NCBI GenBank assembly: GCA_030428205.1
Contig: JAUIBK010000003.1
Location: 1-64,000 of the forward strand
DNA length: 64,000 nucleotides
Source: a bacterium
Lineage (GTDB): Bacteria; Bdellovibrionota_C; UBA2361; RFPC01
Direction of reading: 5' to 3'
In this document: piece after piece, positions 49,740-59,921 of the stretch
Layout: every line of letters starts with the position of its first letter
How positions within the stretch are numbered: the first letter of the stretch is position 1
Position numbers and translations under genes: made by a program
Notes under the pieces: generated by a model
Database searches by the model: none
What the model was told of the DNA's origin: nothing
What the model saw: only the letters and a program-made list of their open reading frames with translations

Positions 49740-51146
49740 CTAGATTTTCTTCCACTTCACTCCATCAGGAGTGTCTTTCAGCTCAATACCGCGCTCGAGA
49801 AGCTCATCGCGTATTTCATCAGCACGGGCGAAATCCTTGTTTACGCGTGCAGCCTGGCGCTCTTCGATAAGGGCATCAATTTCACTATCGACATCGCCTT
49901 GCTCGCTCTGATAACCAAAGAAACCAAAGACTGAATCCATGCGAGAAAGCGTTTCTTGGGCACGTACTCCATCTTTTGCGCTCATGGAGTCCATTTCACG
50001 ATTGAGCGTGGTGATAAGCTCATGAAGTGCTGCGAGAGCACCAGAAATATTCAGATCGTTATCAAGAGAGTTTTCAAAACCTTTCTCTGCTTTTGATAGC
50101 GCCTCAGTGAGCCCAGACCAGTCACTTACAGCTGAAGCTTGTTCAAGTTGCACTTGGACTGATTCAAGGCGTTCGAGAAATTTAATATTCTCAGGCATAT
50201 GATCTTCGCGAAAATCCGTGCGCTGCCTATAGTGCGTCTTTAAGAGTTCATAACGGATCGCAAGGGGATGGTAGCCTTTGTCTAGTAGATCTCTAAGCGT
50301 ATAAAAATTGCCAAGCGACTTACTCATCTTCTTGCCATCAACAATAAGATGTTCGTTGTGCATCCAGAAATTTACAAACTGCTTACCACACGCACACTCT
50401 GATTGAGCAATCTCGTTGGTGTGATGAGGAAACGCAAGGTCAATTCCGCCGGTGTGAATATCAAAAGGTTGCCCAAGGTACTTTGTTGACATGACAGAGC
50501 ATTCAAGGTGCCAACCTGGACGTCCTTTTCCAAGCGGAGTTTCCCAGAAAACATCTCCATCTTCTTCGTCCCACGCTTTCCAAAGCGCAAAATCGTTAGC
50601 ATTTTCTTTGTCGTACTCATCAGCATTTGAAAGCCGTCCGGCGGCATTTTCTTTGAGCTTTGTGGGATCAAGATTGACGAGCTTGCCGTACTCATCAAAC
50701 GAAGAGATTTTAAAGTAGATATCACCACTCTCAGTCTTATAGGCATGCCCTTTTTCAAGCAGTCCTTGCACCATCTCAACCATGCCATCAATCTCATCAG
50801 TAGCACGGGGCATTTGCTCTGGGCGCTCAATGTTGAGCGTGTCCAAATCTTCGAGAAATGCAGCTAAATACCGGTCTGTGAATTCCCGAAGCGGGGAGCC
50901 TTCTGCTTTTGCATCTCGGATAGTCTTGTCATCAACATCAGTGATATTCATGACATGCTTTAAGCGATACCCCTTAAACTTGATATAACGCCGCAGAAGA
51001 TCGTTAAAGATGTAGCAGCGCAAGTTTCCGATGTGAACATAATTGTAGACTGTTGGTCCACACGAGTAGAAGCGAACTTCGCCATCATGAATGGGTGTAA
51101 AATCTTCGACTGTGCGGGTCAGGGTGTTGTAGAAGCGGAGTGTCAT
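49740..51146 (-). CDS. cysS: Cysteinyl-tRNA synthetase
   Basis: The 468-residue class I synthetase has the HIGH-type motif H-I-G-N at 38-41, K-M-S-K-S near residue 272 and zinc-site residues Cys29 (S-C-G-P-T-V-Y-N), Cys in L-E-C-S and His in H-H-T-N-E. The C-terminal anticodon domain is present (R-A-D-E-I-R-D-E-L). Length is normal. It charges tRNA-Cys in the cytoplasm. Confidence 0.97.
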   Translation of the reverse strand: MTLRFYNTLTRTVEDFTPIHDGEVRFYSCGPTVYNYVHIGNLRCYIFNDLLRRYIKFKGYRLKHVMNITDVDDKTIRDAKAEGSPLREFTDRYLAAFLEDLDTLNIERPEQMPRATDEIDGMVEMVQGLLEKGHAYKTESGDIYFKISSFDEYGKLVNLDPTKLKENAAGRLSNADEYDKENANDFALWKAWDEEDGDVFWETPLGKGRPGWHLECSVMSTKYLGQPFDIHTGGIDLAFPHHTNEIAQSECACGKQFVNFWMHNEHLIVDGKKMSKSLGNFYTLRDLLDKGYHPLAIRYELLKTHYRQRTDFREDHMPENIKFLERLESVQVQLEQASAVSDWSGLTEALSKAEKGFENSLDNDLNISGALAALHELITTLNREMDSMSAKDGVRAQETLSRMDSVFGFFGYQSEQGDVDSEIDALIEERQAARVNKDFARADEIRDELLERGIELKDTPDGVKWKKI

Positions 51147-51238
51147 AGGAGATTTATATCGAGAGAGGGGATGCTTGTACAGGGGAGAGAGGGATTTCGT
51201 CTGAGCGACCTAGATCTTTGAGCGGTATGAAGAGCCCC

Positions 51239-52390
51239 CTACGAAACATCCTTCACTTTTCTTCCCGCCTGTATCTCCCTCACTCGTGCTGCAAGCCGAG
51301 AGAGGTCTTCTTCCGTAGCTTCTCGTGGCTTTGCATCTTCCATAATCATCCAGACGACTTCTGTCTCGATACTCTTTGAGTCGTTTGTTGAGAGCTTTCC
51401 TGAGGCCCCCTCATAGTCACGAACATTATGAAGATACTTTACGATCGCATCCGTTCGACTAAGGCTCTGTTCTTGAGCAGTCATCGCGCCTTTGGTCAGG
51501 AGTGAGACAATATCGTATGCATGTGGCGCGCGAACGAGAAAATCCTGGCCATACTCAGCGCGAAACTTCTCTTTAAACCACTCACTTGCTCTATACATTC
51601 GCACGAACGGCAACCCCTCAGCGAGATGCTTCTCATTATCGGGAATCTCATTAAAGAGGCCATATCGAAGAAGACGTGTTTTGTACGCTTGAGACTTCCT
51701 GAGTGCAAGCTCAATGTTTGGTGAAAAGAAGTGAAACATAAGAACGTCCGGCTGAGATGCAACGGCGCTGCTCACAATTGAGTTAAAAGAAACATCGATA
51801 CTAGGGACACGCTTAGAGTAAACGACCTCTAGACCCGCCTTCTTCGCCCTCCTTTCAGCTTCATCAGCAGCGATAGCTGGACTCTTACTCTCACTTCCTA
51901 CGACAGCTAGTCGATTGACTCCAATGGATTGAAGGAGATCTATCTGCGAACCAACCACTGATTCGTATGTGCTTTCTAGAGTAAAGGTATAGGTATTCTT
52001 CCTTGCAACCTCTGGATTCCATCGAATAGAAAGATGAGGAATCTTCTTTCGTTCAGCTGTAATAGCAACCAGGTCAGCCATATCCCAGAGACTAACAAAA
52101 GCATCAACATTATCTTGATCTGCCAGCTTTTTTGCTGCACTTACCGTTTTTGTTGCAGTAAACTGATTATCTTCAAAGATAAGCTCTACCACCTGGTTTT
52201 CATTATTCAAGTCAGCTACAGCAAGCTCCATACCCCTACGAATATCATCGCCTACATAAGCGAGGTCACCGCTCAAAGGGATAACAACGCCGATGCGAAA
52301 AGGTTTTTGTTCGGCCAAAGCTGGATGAGTGCAGAGGAGCGAAGTCAGGAAAAAAAGATAGGTGAGAAGCGAGAAAAAGAGTGGTTTCAT
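51239..52390 (-). CDS. Periplasmic substrate-binding protein, branched-chain amino acid type
   Basis: From the ATG at 52390 the 383-residue protein has a signal peptide (K-P-L-F-F-S-L-L-T-Y-L-F-F-L-T-S-L-L, cleavage after A-L-A). It also has the type I periplasmic binding fold: F-R-I-G-V-V-I-P-L-S-G-D-L-A-Y-V-G, A-V-A-D-L-N-N, and a C-terminal domain with P-H-A-Y-D-I-V. These features match LivJ-like ABC receptors. No permease or ATPase gene is nearby, so it is an orphan receptor or feeds a sensor. Upstream in-frame ATGs (52399, 52441) exist; none has a clear ribosome site. Confidence 0.85.
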   Translation of the reverse strand: MKPLFFSLLTYLFFLTSLLCTHPALAEQKPFRIGVVIPLSGDLAYVGDDIRRGMELAVADLNNENQVVELIFEDNQFTATKTVSAAKKLADQDNVDAFVSLWDMADLVAITAERKKIPHLSIRWNPEVARKNTYTFTLESTYESVVGSQIDLLQSIGVNRLAVVGSESKSPAIAADEAERRAKKAGLEVVYSKRVPSIDVSFNSIVSSAVASQPDVLMFHFFSPNIELALRKSQAYKTRLLRYGLFNEIPDNEKHLAEGLPFVRMYRASEWFKEKFRAEYGQDFLVRAPHAYDIVSLLTKGAMTAQEQSLSRTDAIVKYLHNVRDYEGASGKLSTNDSKSIETEVVWMIMEDAKPREATEEDLSRLAARVREIQAGRKVKDVS

Positions 52391-52757
52391 AAAAGCCATC
52401 AAAGGGTACTCGATTTGAGAAGACCTAGGATAGTCGATCATTGTGATTTGTAAAGGAAAGATAAGGAGGGCATGTTACTTCGCGTAAATCTGCTTATACA
52501 ACTTTGATAGTTTGGTTCTCGTCCGGATTCCAACTCCCCAATCTAAGCCCAACTTCCATAGTCCTAGTCCGAGCCCATTTTCCTGGTCCTGGTCTCAGCT
52601 CATACAATCATGGCTGAGGCTGAAGATAGATGAAATTAAAAAACACTAGCCTACGGTGATCAGGATCGAGACCATGGCCAGGAAAATGGACTCGGACTAG
52701 GACTGGGAAATGTGGAATCTGGACGGAGAATGGGAGAGAAGATGGAGCGCAACCTAC
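52391..52757. other. Intergenic region with a long inverted repeat
   Basis: A 367-nt stretch with no gene seen. It is dominated by the inverted repeat at 52516-52730. A single TTACTTCGCGTAA at 52475-52487 may be a relic of the CGCGAAGTA family. Confidence 0.5.
52516..52730. repeat. Long imperfect inverted repeat built on CCTAGTCC-type motifs
   Basis: The inner arms 52560-52596 and 52668-52704 match at 34 of 37 positions and centre on AGTCCTAGTCCGAG and ATTTTCCTGG. The outer arms 52516-52532 and 52713-52730 (TTCTCGTCCGGATTCCA and its mirror) also pair. The whole 215-nt segment can fold into one long hairpin with a ~70-nt loop. It follows the sigma factor gene and precedes the binding-protein gene. 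Confidence 0.8.
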
Positions 52758-53462
52758 TCAGCGCTCAATATGCAAAGACAGCGCCTCTTGCAGCTGCCCA
52801 AGCGCTTTCTTATGCACCTTTGATACCCACCCTTTCGATACATCAAGTTCCTCAGCGATTTGAGGGATGTTTTTGTTTTTAAAATAGTAAAGCTCAACAA
52901 CTTGTCGCTCTAAATCAGGGAGTGTTTTCACACACTGGTGAAGCAATTGTTTTTCTTGCTTTCCAGCAAGGGCTTCCTCTGCGGTTGAGTCAGAGCTTGT
53001 GAGCTGGGGTTCAGACTGAGCATCATCAATACTCATACGAAAGGCGATAGCACCTTGGGCGACATAGTCAAGAGCGCGAGCGATACTTGGTGCCTGTTTT
53101 TCTTTTTGGGGGGATTCTTGATTTTCAACTCGAAGATCGTTGGCAGCTTGCAGGGCCTTGGCGTAACGGTACCCCCTCGCTGACAGGTCACAGTTCTTAC
53201 GGATGGCATCAATGATAGCCCCCCGAACGCGGAGTTGCGCGTAGGCTTCAAAGGTAACCCCACGAGAAGCGTCAAATCGGTCTGCTGCTTCAACAAGGCC
53301 AAGGTAACCAGCACTTACCAGCTCATCGAACTCCTCAGCTGGAATATCCATGCGTCTGATCAGAGTCCCTGCGATAGAACGTACCCAATCAAGATGAGCA
53401 TCCAAAGGCTGTGACGAAACATGAGAAAGCCCCCCTCCTCCTGCTCGAATAGCTCCTGTCAT
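52758..53462 (-). CDS. Alternative sigma factor, sigma-28/FliA-WhiG type
   Basis: From the ATG at 53462 (GGAAGGAG upstream) the 234-residue protein has sigma region 2 (E-F-D-E-L-V-S-A-G-Y-L-G-L-V-E-A-A-D-R-F-D, then F-E-A-Y-A-Q-L-R-V-R-G-A-I-I-D-A-I-R), a short region 3 and region 4 with L-P-D-L-E-R-Q-V-V-E-L-Y-Y-F and I-A-E-E-L-D-V-S-K-G-W-V-S-K. FliA controls flagellar genes, but no flagellar gene is seen here, so the regulon is unknown; pilus or development genes are possible. Confidence 0.9.
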   Translation of the reverse strand: MTGAIRAGGGGLSHVSSQPLDAHLDWVRSIAGTLIRRMDIPAEEFDELVSAGYLGLVEAADRFDASRGVTFEAYAQLRVRGAIIDAIRKNCDLSARGYRYAKALQAANDLRVENQESPQKEKQAPSIARALDYVAQGAIAFRMSIDDAQSEPQLTSSDSTAEEALAGKQEKQLLHQCVKTLPDLERQVVELYYFKNKNIPQIAEELDVSKGWVSKVHKKALGQLQEALSLHIER

Positions 53463-53664
53463 TGCTCCTTCCTCCAACTGCTCTGAGTAATTGTAGCGAG
53501 AATTACGAATACGAGGATGCCCTACTCCTAGAGCTTAATCAAAAAAATCTCTTTCTCACGCCAAGATCCTCTGCATAACCCCTTGTATCAACAGTATTTT
53601 TTCGTTACCCTTGCTCAATGAGCTATACTTCCCACTTTCTTCGCTAAGAGGGACCACAAACACC

Positions 53665-54435
53665 GTGATACATCGAGCAAACCAAGAACTGTCATTTTGG
53701 GCCAAGCACGGGAGGCTCGTCACCCTTATTGTGCTCATTCTGAGTGTCTATGCCGGACTCTACCTCTACAACTACGGCCCATTTAAAAAGTGGGAGCTCA
53801 AAGAGGGATGCCTCTCTCATATCAGCACGATTGCGATCTCCGAAAATGGAAGCCTAGCTATCAAAGAAAAAATAACCGTTCGAGCAGCAGGTAAACTTAT
53901 ACCAAAAGGAATTTCTCGTGCGCTGGCCAATGAATATATCACTTCTACTGGCACTCCTGCTCCACTAACGTACAACGTTCTCAACAAAACAAAGCGCAAC
54001 GGAGAGCCAATAGAACATGTTATAAAGCAACAAGACTGGGGAACAAAAGTTCAACTCTATAAAGAGGGAGCCTCCCTTCCTCCCGGCGATTATACGTACG
54101 AGTTCAACTATCAAGTCTTTGGTCAGTCAAAAATACTGTCGTACGGAGAAGAGATTAAGCGATACCTGACGGGAAAGTGGATCTATCCTATTATGCACGC
54201 AGAAGCCACGATCCTTCTTCCGAAAACAAAAGATCCTCACTTCGTAAAATTTCGAGCCTATATCGTGCGCCAAAAATACAAGAAAGAAGAAGATGGCTCT
54301 TACAAGCTTCTCGATACCAAGAAGTTCCCTGAAGACATTCGCGTAGAAAGACCAGAACCGTACCTCATCCACGTCGAATCAAAACGCCCACTTCTTCCAG
54401 GCGAGGAGATCGTGTTCGATCTGCTCTTTCCTTAA
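53665..54435 (+). CDS. Membrane-anchored DUF2207-like domain protein
   Basis: A GTG at 53665 is chosen with low certainty (GAGGG lies ~13 nt upstream); a TTG at 53611 would add 18 residues. The ~256-residue product has one membrane helix (L-V-T-L-I-V-L-I-L-S-V-Y) and then a domain like the N-terminal part of DUF2207 (YciQ): S-E-N-G-S-L-A-I-K-E-K-I-T-V, I-P-K-G-I-S-R, then P-P-G-D-Y-T-Y-E-F-N-Y. Full-length DUF2207 proteins carry a second membrane part; this one stops after the domain. Function unknown. Confidence 0.65.
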   Translation: MIHRANQELSFWAKHGRLVTLIVLILSVYAGLYLYNYGPFKKWELKEGCLSHISTIAISENGSLAIKEKITVRAAGKLIPKGISRALANEYITSTGTPAPLTYNVLNKTKRNGEPIEHVIKQQDWGTKVQLYKEGASLPPGDYTYEFNYQVFGQSKILSYGEEIKRYLTGKWIYPIMHAEATILLPKTKDPHFVKFRAYIVRQKYKKEEDGSYKLLDTKKFPEDIRVERPEPYLIHVESKRPLLPGEEIVFDLLFP

Positions 54436-54502
54436 GAGAAAACTTGCTTCGCCACCGTGAATTATTTTTTTCAGGACTACGTACACATCCCCCTATAAAA
54501 AA

Positions 54503-54563
54503 GTCTAACCGCTAAGACCCTGAGTCTACATTCCTTTGCGACTTTGCGTCTTAGCGGTTAGAC
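54503..54563. repeat. CGCTAAGA-family palindromic repeat, copy 2
   Basis: GTCTAACCGCTAAGAC (54503-54518) is exactly mirrored by GTCTTAGCGGTTAGAC (54548-54563). Between them are further units on the right side (CTTTGCGA, CTTTGCGT) and degraded sequence on the left. It sits between the convergent ends of the DUF2207-like gene and gpsA, as copy 1 sits between convergent ends. Confidence 0.85.
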
Positions 54564-54651
54564 CCTTTCGACATCTCGCCCCCCATAGAGCTACTTGCCA
54601 ATCACGGATACCGCGAGATCGACGAAAAGCATTCAAAATATTGGAATAAAA

Positions 54652-55638
54652 CTAATCAAACTCCCGCTTCAACGGCCGAGAAAGAAGCGAAGAAGCAAGA
54701 TCCATCGGATCCATCTGCTTCGTGAGGAGAGCTCCAACAGCTTGAGAGATAGGCATCTCAACTTCATATTTTTGAGCAAGTTTTAAAACACGAGGGGTTG
54801 TTTTCACACCTTCAGCAACAGAGCCAAGTGTTTCGATAATATGATCGAGACTCTCTCCTTGTCCAAGCCGTAAACCTACCGTACGGTTTCGGCTTGTGTC
54901 ACATGTTGCGGTCATCACAAGATCACCGAGCCCAGAAAGCCCCGCCAGAGTTTGGCGCTGAGCGCCCATTGCTTCGGCGAGACGCATCATCTCAGCCAGT
55001 CCACGGGTAATAAGGCCTGCCCGAGCAGAGTCACCAAATCCAACGCCATCACACACACCCACGGCTAAAGCGATGACATTTTTTAAGATACCACCAAGCT
55101 CAACACCAAGTGGATCCGTTGAGATGTACGCTTTAAGAGATTCAGAGGAAAAGGTCTCAGCAACAAAACGAGCCGTCTGTTCATCAAGAGAAGCAGAAAC
55201 TACCCCAGCGGGACGCTTTGCAACAATATCTTTTGCAAAACTAGGACCAGAAAGTACGGCAAGCTTTGCTTCTTGGGGTAAGTGCTTTTGCGCATATCCT
55301 AGTGGCGTTTCATTACTCTCCATTTCAAGTCCCTTGATAGCACTCACGAGCACCGAATCTTTTTGGAGGTGGAGCTGAGGAACGACATCAGAGAGAGCAC
55401 TTGAAGGCACGACGAGCACAAGAAAAGTTCTTTTCAAGGCTTGCTTGAGGTCAGCTGTTGCCGTAATACCAGGCTCGAGGAGAATATCAGACTGATAGAG
55501 AGGGTTTCGATGCTCGTTGTTAATACCTTCAACAATGGCAGATTCAATAGACCAGCCGAGCACATCGTGCCCACAGAGAGCTAGGTGATTGGCTAACGCT
55601 GTTCCCCAATTACCTAACCCTAGGACAGAAAGCTTCAT
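54652..55638 (-). CDS. gpsA: Glycerol-3-phosphate dehydrogenase [NAD(P)+]
   Basis: The 328-residue protein has the N-terminal Rossmann motif G-L-G-N-W-G at 7-12, the catalytic Lys in I-L-K-N-V-I-A and S-G-P-S-F-A, and the G-L-G-D-L-V-M-T-A-T motif. It makes sn-glycerol 3-phosphate for phospholipids in the cytoplasm. There is no Shine-Dalgarno; a TATAAA hexamer lies 5 nt before the ATG, so the message may be leaderless. It is 31 nt downstream of gyrA in the... opposite reading order: gyrA ends at 55670 and gpsA begins at 55638 on the same strand. Confidence 0.95.
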   Translation of the reverse strand: MKLSVLGLGNWGTALANHLALCGHDVLGWSIESAIVEGINNEHRNPLYQSDILLEPGITATADLKQALKRTFLVLVVPSSALSDVVPQLHLQKDSVLVSAIKGLEMESNETPLGYAQKHLPQEAKLAVLSGPSFAKDIVAKRPAGVVSASLDEQTARFVAETFSSESLKAYISTDPLGVELGGILKNVIALAVGVCDGVGFGDSARAGLITRGLAEMMRLAEAMGAQRQTLAGLSGLGDLVMTATCDTSRNRTVGLRLGQGESLDHIIETLGSVAEGVKTTPRVLKLAQKYEVEMPISQAVGALLTKQMDPMDLASSLLSRPLKREFD

Positions 55639-55669
55639 ACAGGTTTATACCTACGTTGAAGAAGAGAAC

Positions 55670-58159
55670 TTACTCTTCGATTTCGTCGTTACCGTTATCT
55701 CGTACAGGAGAGATCGCAAGAATTTTTTCACCTTCGTCTAAGGAAACAAGCCGAACACCTTTTGTGTTTCGCCCGATCACGGAGATATCACTCGCTTTCA
55801 TACGAATAACCTTGCCAGAGGAAGTCACAAGCATGACATCACAGCTATCAGAGACCGAGCACATCTTGGCTACCGGACCGTTGCGGTCAACGGTTTGGAT
55901 GTCGATCAATCCCTTCCCACCACGATTTTGGGCTCGATATTCTTCAATCTTTGTTCGCTTTCCATAACCGTTTTCACAAGCGGTTAGGAGTGTGGCTGTG
56001 CTATCAACCCGGTCAACACTTTCTTCATTGTCACCATTGGAGTCAGCCACCACAACCATGCTGACTACTTCGTCATCACCTTCGAGGTTGACGCCACGTA
56101 CTCCTCGCGCGGTTCTGCCCATAGGCCGAACCTTGTCTTCAGAGAAACGGATAGCCATTCCATTTTTCGTAGCAAGGATAATGTCATCACTTCCGTGCGT
56201 GATACGTACTCCAACGAGCGAATCCCCCTCATTAAGAGTACAAGCGACCACACCTCCTCGGCGAGGGTTTGAAAAACTCATCAGATCAACTTTCTTGATG
56301 TATCCTTGCTTGGTAGCCATTACAACGAAGTGGCCTTCTTCGAAACGAGAAACGGCTCGTACAGCAGAGATCTGCTCTCCGTCGCGCATTTGCAGGAGGT
56401 TCACAAGAGCACGCCCGCGAGCGGTGCGACTCATCTCAGGTACCTGGTAGACTTTTTTCCAGTAAAGTCGGCCCATACTGGTAAACACGAGAAGGTCGGC
56501 AATAGTAGAAGCAACAAAGAGGTGCTCGATAAAATCTTCATCTTTTGAAGAAGCACCAGTTACCCCTTTTCCTCCTCGGCCTTGCGCACGATACGTGTCA
56601 ATGGGGAGACGCTTAACGTACCCGCGATGACTCACAGTAACAACAACTTGCTCATCTTCAACAAGATCTTCAAAATCAAGCTCACCATCATCATCTTCAA
56701 TAACGGTCCTTCGCTCATCGCCGTACTGTTCTTTGAGCTCGAGGAGTTCTTCAGAGATAACTCCATCAATTCGTTTTGGATCGGCAAGGAGCGCCTTGAG
56801 GTCTTCGATAATCTTCGAGAGCTCTTCATGCTCTTTTTCGATCGCCAAACGCTCCATTCCTGTTAACTTTTGGAGACGAAGGTCGAGAATGGCCTGGGCT
56901 TGAATCTCTGAAAGCTCATAGCGCTTCATCAACTCTTCCCGAGCGATCTTTGGTGTATCAGATCCCTTGATAAGCTGAATCACTTCGTCGAGGTGTAACA
57001 ACGCGATGCGAAAACCTTCTAAGAGGTGCATTCGCTCTTGCGCTTTTCGGAGCTCAAAAACCGCTCGACGAGTCACTACGTCGCGCCGGTGGTCAAGAAA
57101 GTGCCCAAGAAGCTGCTTGAGCGTACAAATAACCGGTCGTCCCTCAACGAGAGCAAGGTTGATGACACCAAAACTGCTCTGCATCTGAGTCAACTTGAAG
57201 AGCTGATTGAGTACAATCTCTGGGGTAGCATCTTTTTTAATCTCAATAACGATGCGCATGCCCTTACGATCCGACTCATCACGAAGCTTTGAAATTCCTT
57301 CGATGGTACGCTCGTTAACAAGAGAGGCGATCTTCTCAAGGAGGACTGACTTGTTTACCTGATACGGAATCTCTGTGACAACAATCGCTTGAACTTCGCG
57401 AGATCCAGATTTGATTGTTTCAACATCGGTCTTTGCGCGAATTTTTAATACCCCACGACCTCGACCGTAGGCGCTTAAAATCGGTCCTCGCCCCGTAATT
57501 GTACCACCAGTAGGGAAATCTGGCCCTGGTATATGCTCCATCAGGGTAGTGAGATCGATATCAGGATTCTCAAGGTAGGCAATAGCTCCTGAAATCACTT
57601 CTCGTAAATTATGCGGTGGAATATGCGTGGCCATCCCCACAGCGATACCATCTGCACCATTAACAAGTAGGTTGGGAATACCAGAAGGAAGGACAAGAGG
57701 CTCGACGTTTGTCTCATCAAAATTGGAGACAAAATCAACAGTATCTTGGTCGATACCATCGAGCAGACTACTTGCAACGTGGCTCATGCGACACTCGGTA
57801 TATCGGTATGCCGCGGCAGGGTCACCATCAATGGACCCAAAGTTACCTTGGCCATCTACGAGGGGATATCTCAGGCTCCAATTTTGCGCGAGACGCACCA
57901 GAGCATCATACACAGAGGAGTCTCCGTGGGGGTGAAGGCGCTTGAGAACCTCACCAACAACACCAGCACACTTTGAGTGTTTGCGGTTGTGGTACAACCC
58001 TTCACCGAGCATGGCATAGAGAATTCGGCGCTGAACAGGCTTAAGGCCATCTCTCACATCGGGAAGAGCACGTCCGGCGATGACACTCATGGCATAGTCC
58101 ATGTAGGACTGCTGCATCTCTTCTTCGATATGAACGACTTGCTGTGATTCGCCTTCCAT
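55670..58159 (-). CDS. gyrA: DNA gyrase subunit A
   Basis: From the ATG at 58159 (AGAGG upstream) the 829-residue protein has the breakage-reunion domain with catalytic Tyr120 (A-A-Y-R-Y-T-E) and the full C-terminal beta-pinwheel with the GyrA box (Q-G-R-G-G-K-G) near residue 546. The quinolone region is [10 protein letters not shown]: Ser81 and Asp85, matching E. coli Ser83 and Asp87, are both wild type. It introduces negative supercoils with GyrB. gyrB is not adjacent. Confidence 0.97.
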   Translation of the reverse strand: MEGESQQVVHIEEEMQQSYMDYAMSVIAGRALPDVRDGLKPVQRRILYAMLGEGLYHNRKHSKCAGVVGEVLKRLHPHGDSSVYDALVRLAQNWSLRYPLVDGQGNFGSIDGDPAAAYRYTECRMSHVASSLLDGIDQDTVDFVSNFDETNVEPLVLPSGIPNLLVNGADGIAVGMATHIPPHNLREVISGAIAYLENPDIDLTTLMEHIPGPDFPTGGTITGRGPILSAYGRGRGVLKIRAKTDVETIKSGSREVQAIVVTEIPYQVNKSVLLEKIASLVNERTIEGISKLRDESDRKGMRIVIEIKKDATPEIVLNQLFKLTQMQSSFGVINLALVEGRPVICTLKQLLGHFLDHRRDVVTRRAVFELRKAQERMHLLEGFRIALLHLDEVIQLIKGSDTPKIAREELMKRYELSEIQAQAILDLRLQKLTGMERLAIEKEHEELSKIIEDLKALLADPKRIDGVISEELLELKEQYGDERRTVIEDDDGELDFEDLVEDEQVVVTVSHRGYVKRLPIDTYRAQGRGGKGVTGASSKDEDFIEHLFVASTIADLLVFTSMGRLYWKKVYQVPEMSRTARGRALVNLLQMRDGEQISAVRAVSRFEEGHFVVMATKQGYIKKVDLMSFSNPRRGGVVACTLNEGDSLVGVRITHGSDDIILATKNGMAIRFSEDKVRPMGRTARGVRGVNLEGDDEVVSMVVVADSNGDNEESVDRVDSTATLLTACENGYGKRTKIEEYRAQNRGGKGLIDIQTVDRNGPVAKMCSVSDSCDVMLVTSSGKVIRMKASDISVIGRNTKGVRLVSLDEGEKILAISPVRDNGNDEIEE

Positions 58160-58456
58160 GAACACCTCTTGAAACGCTTAAAGAATCTAAAATTTCAAGG
58201 CTTTACTCTAATTCAGAAGCATCTAAAATACAAGCAAAACGGTAATCTTGAGAGCTCTCCCTAACCACCGTTATCTCTGATGAAATCCACCATTTTCGGG
58301 GCATTTTAACTGAGCCGGAACAAAATCTAAGCCTCATACATTGAGCACCTCTGTCAGAGAGTCGATACAATCAGTACTCCACGAAAACCCAATGACGAGA
58401 AAGGAAAGAGTCAGTACAGTACTACGCAAGAGAGACGTTACTTTTCGAGGTTTACT

Positions 58457-59890
58457 TTGAGCAAAGTCCACGACACACTTCTTTACCTTCCCGTTGGAGA
58501 ACTGCCTGCCGGTCTCCCTGAGGCACTTCAAAAAGCCGATTATTCAACGAACATCGTTCACGATATCGCCGATCTGCTTGAGATGGTCGATGTTCTCGAT
58601 CACCCAATTCTCATCACAGAATCTGGAAAAGATGAAGACGAATCTATTGATAGAGTCAAAGCTCTTATTACCCAGCAATCACTCAAAGAAGTTCCCCTTG
58701 TGCTGATCGGAAGGGAAGCTGATGGTTTCGAAGAGATTCTCGACGAGTACTTCAAGCTGTCGGTAACACTGAACACCCCTTGCAACACACAAGATGTTGT
58801 CAATGCCGTCAAGTTCCTCGAGCGTTCATACAGTTGGCCCGCTCCAGAAACCGCGCCTACATCTATCTCAAACATTACTCTCGAAGAACTTACCGAAACA
58901 GAGTCCGTTCCAGAACAAATTTTCCATGAGATAGAGCAATTTGGTGGTGTCGAGCGAAAAATTGGAGGAGCAGACCTCAAGCACCGCTTTACCCTCGACG
59001 AGCTTGATTCGATGGGCATTCTCCCTTCAGATGATACGCTTCGCTCTGGTATTAACGACGTGTATGTAACGGTCCGACCATGGGTACAAGATCATCTCTG
59101 TCGCACAGCCTACATACTCAATAAATTCAACGACGTGCTCGAAGTTTCTCAAGAAGAACATGAAAACGCACGGGCAGCATGCTTTCTTCTCCCTTGTGCA
59201 TTCACAAAATACGCTACAGCTCCCCTTCGAAAGAACTACCTTCAATCTGCCCACGGAGCACGCCAAGAGATCTCAACCAAGCTAAAAGACAGCGCTCTTC
59301 ACATCATGAGCAAGCTCTCAAGTCCACAAGTTGGAGAAATTGTAGCTGGCGCTGCAAAACTTATTGATGGCGAAGGGGATCCAACAAGCGCCGACATTCC
59401 GCTTACGAGCTCATCACTTGTTGCCGCCGAGCTCATCGATCGCGTTTCTTTCCAATCAGGATACTGGAACACCCGTGGCGCGCACTTTCTGTTAAAAGAA
59501 GCAAAAAGTGGGGGGCTTCAAAATCTCATACACCCTAAAGCCATTGCCTGCATGATAAAATTCCTTTCGGAGGCTGTTACCAATTTACCCCTACCATTTC
59601 TCACCCATAGGACGTTTCGAGATGATCCTGATCTGCAACGTGCCGCTCAAGAACATCAAGCCTATGAACCAGAAGAAAACGAAAAGATAGTTCCATTGGA
59701 TTCTCTCGAACCCGGCATGAGGCTCTCAAAACCTATCTATGCATACGATGGAAGAAAAATTCTCTCTGGAGCAGTGATGCTCGATCAAGATCTTATCTGG
59801 AGACTTTGGCAACTCTCTGCGGTTCGTCCGATGAATAGTCCTATGATCGTAGAAAAGGAGAGCAATCAGGGGGAGTCTCAAGACGAATAA
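58457..59890 (+). CDS. Receiver-like / degenerate HD-GYP-like regulator
   Basis: Translation appears to start at a TTG (58457) with CGAGG at good spacing. The 477-residue protein has an N-terminal receiver-like domain (~1-125) lacking a clear acidic pocket. A helical region follows in which A-R-A-A-C-F-L-L-P-C-A-F replaces the usual H-D of HD-GYP proteins. A later segment G-E-G-D-P-T-S-A-D-I-P-L aligns with the GYP loop. The end L-E-P-G-M-R-L-S-K-P-I-Y is typical of HD-GYP/HDOD proteins. Key catalytic residues are missing, so it is probably a non-enzymatic regulator. Confidence 0.7.
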   Translation: MSKVHDTLLYLPVGELPAGLPEALQKADYSTNIVHDIADLLEMVDVLDHPILITESGKDEDESIDRVKALITQQSLKEVPLVLIGREADGFEEILDEYFKLSVTLNTPCNTQDVVNAVKFLERSYSWPAPETAPTSISNITLEELTETESVPEQIFHEIEQFGGVERKIGGADLKHRFTLDELDSMGILPSDDTLRSGINDVYVTVRPWVQDHLCRTAYILNKFNDVLEVSQEEHENARAACFLLPCAFTKYATAPLRKNYLQSAHGARQEISTKLKDSALHIMSKLSSPQVGEIVAGAAKLIDGEGDPTSADIPLTSSSLVAAELIDRVSFQSGYWNTRGAHFLLKEAKSGGLQNLIHPKAIACMIKFLSEAVTNLPLPFLTHRTFRDDPDLQRAAQEHQAYEPEENEKIVPLDSLEPGMRLSKPIYAYDGRKILSGAVMLDQDLIWRLWQLSAVRPMNSPMIVEKESNQGESQDE

Positions 59891-59921
59891 GCTTGAGATA
59901 GTCTGTGTCTGGGTTGAACAG

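Noticed and set aside
52475-52487. TTACTTCGCGTAA as another repeat copy
   Set aside because: Only one 9-nt unit with a 4-bp mirror; too short to count as a copy, kept only as a possible relic.
55670-58159. Quinolone-resistance change in GyrA
   Set aside because: Both key positions (Ser81, Asp85) match the sensitive form.
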